From: Planctomycetota bacterium
GTDB taxonomy: Bacteria; Planctomycetota; UBA1135; GCA-002686595
Direction of reading: 5' to 3'
Assembly (NCBI GenBank): GCA_020638835.1
Contig: JACKHV010000004.1
Span: forward strand, 62,001-126,000
DNA length: 64,000 bases
A model generated the notes under the pieces. The model saw nothing but the letters and a program-made list of their open reading frames with translations, had not been told where the DNA came from and searched no databases. Position 1 is the stretch's first letter, and each line of letters starts with the position of its first letter. Shown piece after piece: positions 61,856 to 64,000 of this stretch. The translations under genes and the position numbers were made by a program.

Positions 61856-62098
61856 ATGACGAGATCCGCCCGAATCCTGCTCGGCCTCGGCGCCCTGCTG
61901 CCCGCGCTGCTCCGCGGGCTGGATCCGCCGTTCGAGATGCCGTTGCCGCCCACTTGGACCCCAGAAGCAGCCCCTTGGGTCGCCGCGGCGGTCCTCCTCG
62001 CCTCCCTCGCGGCCGTCCCGCCGCGCGCCCGGGAGGCACCCCGGGCCGAGAGACCGGGCTCGGGGGCTGGTGAAGAACAGGAAGGCCTATTATTATAG
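61856..62098 (+). CDS. Possible small membrane protein
   Basis: An open frame of 80 residues, MTRSARILLGLGALLPALLR followed by a second hydrophobic stretch WVAAAVLLASLAAV and a charged tail. Its last codons coincide with the AT-rich promoter patch. No family recognised and the composition is what this genome gives by chance, so this is low confidence. Confidence 0.3.
   Translation: MTRSARILLGLGALLPALLRGLDPPFEMPLPPTWTPEAAPWVAAAVLLASLAAVPPRAREAPRAERPGSGAGEEQEGLLL
62068..62096 (+). promoter_or_regulatory. Possible promoter for the 62153 gene
   Basis: TGGTGA (62068-62073), 17-bp spacer, TATTAT (62091-62096), in a run TATTATTATAGT that stands out against the G+C-rich surroundings. Confidence 0.45.
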
Positions 62099-62152
62099 TC
62101 GGCCCGCTCAGCGGTCCGCCGCTGACCCTAACCCCAGCACTGACAGATCCTC

Positions 62153-62887
62153 ATGGTTGTCTTGAACGCCGCGTCCATCATCTCCGGACCGGAAAAAACG
62201 AACGCGTGGGGCCAGACCTTCACCCTCGATCTCGGCACGCCCGACTCGACCCTGGCCATCTCCCGCGACAACCGTCTGCCCCGCACCGCCGTGGTCGTCA
62301 CGCTTGCCGCGCGTGAACTGATGCGACTCTCGAAAGAGGGCGAGAAGCTCGAGCACATCGTGGTCGTCGGATCCGAAGTCGACCCGACGTTGCACCCCGG
62401 CTTCCGCGAGATCAGTGAGAACTTGCGCGCGCTCCGCCAGAAGTGGTTCCCGCGCGCGAAGCTCGTCCTGATCTCCAACGCGCCGTCGATCGACAGCGCC
62501 GAAGTGCGCATCGCCCTCGGCATCTACGACAAGCCGGTGATCCGCTTCGAGCACGGCACGACGAAGACCTTCTCGAAGATGACCGGTCGCAAGTCCACCG
62601 AGCTCGGCGAGATGACGCGCTTCCTCTCGACGCTGGAACGACTGATCGTGCGCGCGTGCTTCGTGCGCGGCGACGTGGACAACTCCACCGAGAGCGAGGT
62701 CCGCGGCTGGATCCGCCGCCTCGGCGACCTGACGCCGAAGGAAGTCCAGATCTTCAGCCCCGACGCGAAGAAGCGCGGCGGCCCCCGCGGCATCACGAAG
62801 ACCCGCATGAACGAGATCGTCGAACAGCTCTCCGAGAAGGTCAGCGCGCCGGTCACGGTGCTCGACTCCGCGGACCTCGACGACTGA
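62153..62887 (+). CDS. Radical-SAM-like protein lacking the cluster cysteines
   Basis: Product of 244 residues. The part HIVVVGSEVDPTLHPGFREI, with KLVLISNAPSIDSAEVRIAL, then KPVIRFEHGTTKTFSKMTG and ERLIVRACFVRGDVDNSTES, resembles the order of elements in radical SAM proteins of the COG0731 type (GEPTLHP, ITNGSL, KLDA, VPGVND). The expected N-terminal CX3CX2C site is missing: only one cysteine is present in the whole protein (in RACFV). It therefore cannot bind the usual cluster and is either a degenerate paralogue with a new role or a fold-level coincidence. It lies 4 nt before an ABC ATPase gene, so the two are probably co-expressed. Confidence 0.6.
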   Translation: MVVLNAASIISGPEKTNAWGQTFTLDLGTPDSTLAISRDNRLPRTAVVVTLAARELMRLSKEGEKLEHIVVVGSEVDPTLHPGFREISENLRALRQKWFPRAKLVLISNAPSIDSAEVRIALGIYDKPVIRFEHGTTKTFSKMTGRKSTELGEMTRFLSTLERLIVRACFVRGDVDNSTESEVRGWIRRLGDLTPKEVQIFSPDAKKRGGPRGITKTRMNEIVEQLSEKVSAPVTVLDSADLDD

Positions 62888-62891
62888 TCCG

Positions 62892-63665
62892 GTGTCCGGC
62901 GACGAGCCGATCGTCCGCTTCGAGCAGGCGACCTTGCACTACGGCGAGATCCGAGCCCTCGAGGGCTTGGATCTCGCGCTGCAGGCGGGCGAGGTGTTCG
63001 GATTGCTCGGGCCCAACGGCGCGGGAAAGACGACGGCGCTGCGCCTGCTGACGGGCCTCGAGCGGCCCGACCGCGGACGCGTCGTCGTGCGCGGCGTCGA
63101 CGTCGCGCAGGATCCGCTCGCCGCGCGCCGTCACCTCGCCTACCTGCCCGACGGCGCGCCGCTGTACGCCAACCTCTCGCCGCGGCAGCACCTGGCCCTC
63201 GTCGGCCGTCTGTTCGGGCTCGAGGAGGACGTGATCCGTTCGGAGGGCGACCGACTGCTCACCGCGCTCGACCTCGGCGACCGTCTCGACGATCCGGTGG
63301 GCCGCTTCTCGCGCGGCATGCGCCAGAAGGCCGCACTCGCCTGCGCACTGCTGCCGCGCCCCGGCATCCTGATCCTCGACGAACCGCTCTCGGGGCTCGA
63401 CGCGCCGACGGCGGCGGTGTTCAAGGAGATCCTGCGCGCGTGGGCCGACCGCGGCGGCGCCGTGCTCTACACCTCCCACCTGCTCGACGTGGTCGAGCGC
63501 GTCTGCGACCGCATGGCGATCCTCGACCGCGGCGTGTTGGTCGGACTCGGCACGCTCGACGAGCTGCGCGAGCGCGCCGGCTCGGAAGGCACGCTCGAAC
63601 AAGTCTTCGCGAAGGTCGCGCGCTCCGGCGATCCACGCGAAGCCGCACTGCGCGTCCTCGGCTGA
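62892..63665 (+). CDS. ABC transporter ATP-binding protein
   Basis: Product of 257 residues starting with GTG. Walker A GPNGAGKTT (40-48), signature FSRGMRQK, Walker B ILILDEPLSGLD and the switch histidine in LYTSHLLDVVERVCDR are all intact. It resembles ABC-2-type exporters' ATPases of the CcmA/gliding GldA kind. No permease gene is next to it in the window; a long palindrome and a hydrolase follow. Its partner is unknown. Confidence 0.92.
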   Translation: MSGDEPIVRFEQATLHYGEIRALEGLDLALQAGEVFGLLGPNGAGKTTALRLLTGLERPDRGRVVVRGVDVAQDPLAARRHLAYLPDGAPLYANLSPRQHLALVGRLFGLEEDVIRSEGDRLLTALDLGDRLDDPVGRFSRGMRQKAALACALLPRPGILILDEPLSGLDAPTAAVFKEILRAWADRGGAVLYTSHLLDVVERVCDRMAILDRGVLVGLGTLDELRERAGSEGTLEQVFAKVARSGDPREAALRVLG

Positions 63666-63772
63666 GAAGTACGGTACCGCGTTCGTTTTTCCAAAATAAG
63701 CAGCGCGGTCGCCGCTACCGCGGCGACCTCGCTGCTTATTTGAAAAACGAACGCGGTACCGTACTTCTCAGC
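63661..63772. terminator. ~112-bp palindrome after the ABC ATPase gene
   Basis: Outer arms 63661-63690 and 63743-63772 are perfect 30-bp reverse complements, starting two bases before the TGA. An inner stem (with a 2-nt bulge and one mismatch) closes on GGTCGCCGC/GCGGCGACC with loop TACC. The A- and T-rich bases flanking the inner stem (CCAAAATAAGCAGCG, CGCTGCTTATTTG) make it look like a bidirectional terminator. Confidence 0.7.
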
Positions 63773-63786
63773 CGTCCGCCCCACGC

Positions 63787-64000
63787 ATGTCGAAGCACAC
63801 CATTCCCGGCCCGGTCGGTCCGCTCGAGGCCGAGCTCTGGATGCCCGACGGCGACGCGCCCCCGCGCGCGATCGCGATCATGTGCCACCCGCACCCGCTG
63901 CACGGCGGCACGCTGAACAACACGGTCGTGTTCCGCTCCGCGCGCGGCATGCAGGGCGCCGGCGCGGCCGTGCTGCGCTTCAACTTTCGTGGCGTCGGCG
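63787..64000 (+). CDS. Alpha/beta hydrolase (3' end cut by window)
   Basis: The first 71 codons from the ATG at 63787 are visible. MCHPHPLHGGTLNNTVV followed by AGAAVLRFNFRGVG is the N-terminal signature of a small alpha/beta-hydrolase family (dienelactone-hydrolase-like) in which the HPHP..GG loop forms the oxyanion hole. The nucleophile serine lies beyond the window, so activity cannot be judged. Confidence 0.85.
   Translation, partial: MSKHTIPGPVGPLEAELWMPDGDAPPRAIAIMCHPHPLHGGTLNNTVVFRSARGMQGAGAAVLRFNFRGVG

Larger units (their letters stand above)
61515..62152. other. Divergent promoter region between nuoA and the 62153 gene
   Basis: A stretch of 638 nt. It contains the minus-strand nuo promoter (61651-61680), a possible small plus-strand membrane protein (61856-62098), an AT-rich promoter-like patch (62088-62099) and a stem TCAGCGG/CCGCTGA (62108-62125) in the leader of the next gene. 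Confidence 0.5.

Overview
This 64-kb window is chromosomal DNA of very high G+C content. It most likely comes from a member of the Planctomycetota. The best taxonomic signs are a 79-residue basic protein (27605-27844) that looks like the small basic protein family of the Planctomycetes-Verrucomicrobia-Chlamydiae group, an FG-GAP/ASPIC lipoprotein, many TPR lipoproteins, secretin genes standing next to ExbB/ExbD genes, and a complex I operon without NuoE, F and G. The taxonomic call is inference from gene content. No rRNA, tRNA, CRISPR array or prophage was seen.

Layout. 1-5422 (minus strand) is a cell-wall and division cluster: mraZ, rsmH, an ftsL-like gene, ftsI and murE (cut by the window edge). 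5934-10488 holds a zinc-ribbon protein, a HEAT-repeat lipoprotein and two glycosyltransferases. 10556-14323 holds a haem-binding protein, an AraC regulator, a probable structured non-coding RNA with its own terminator, an AlkD-like protein, a small membrane protein and a CorA/ZntB transporter. 14399-16511 is a mobile-element island: three copies of a ~206-bp inverted-repeat element (REPIN-like), blocks of 37-bp degenerate tandem repeats, and a REP-associated tyrosine transposase (RAYT) gene interrupted by one in-frame stop codon. 16610-24616 is a surface polysaccharide locus: GT2 and GT4 glycosyltransferases, PIG-L deacetylases (one fused to a GT2 domain) and a Wzm/Wzt-type ABC exporter.

24785-35659 is mostly housekeeping: a lipoprotein with der, queE, the small basic protein, a single-pass membrane protein, an FG-GAP/ASPIC lipoprotein with a TPR partner, a TPR lipoprotein, an mtaB-like methylthiotransferase and a type-4 uracil-DNA glycosylase. 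36239-49218 is one long plus-strand block: secretin, TPR protein (999 aa), TPR protein (410 aa), ExbB, three ExbD proteins, then a second secretin of similar architecture. This is the best candidate here for an undescribed system, an outer-membrane secretin apparatus possibly energised by proton motive force. 49839-50561 is a HAD hydrolase. 50671-61514 (minus) is nuoABCDHIJKLMN. 62153-64000 has a cysteine-depleted protein resembling a radical-SAM fold, an ABC ATPase, and the start of an alpha/beta hydrolase.

Several junctions show readable signals: promoters with TTGAC-like and TATCCT/TAGAAT-like boxes, two strong intrinsic terminators, and two ~110-bp palindromes that begin inside stop codons and share a core motif. 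All function calls rest on reading motifs by eye; no database search was run.
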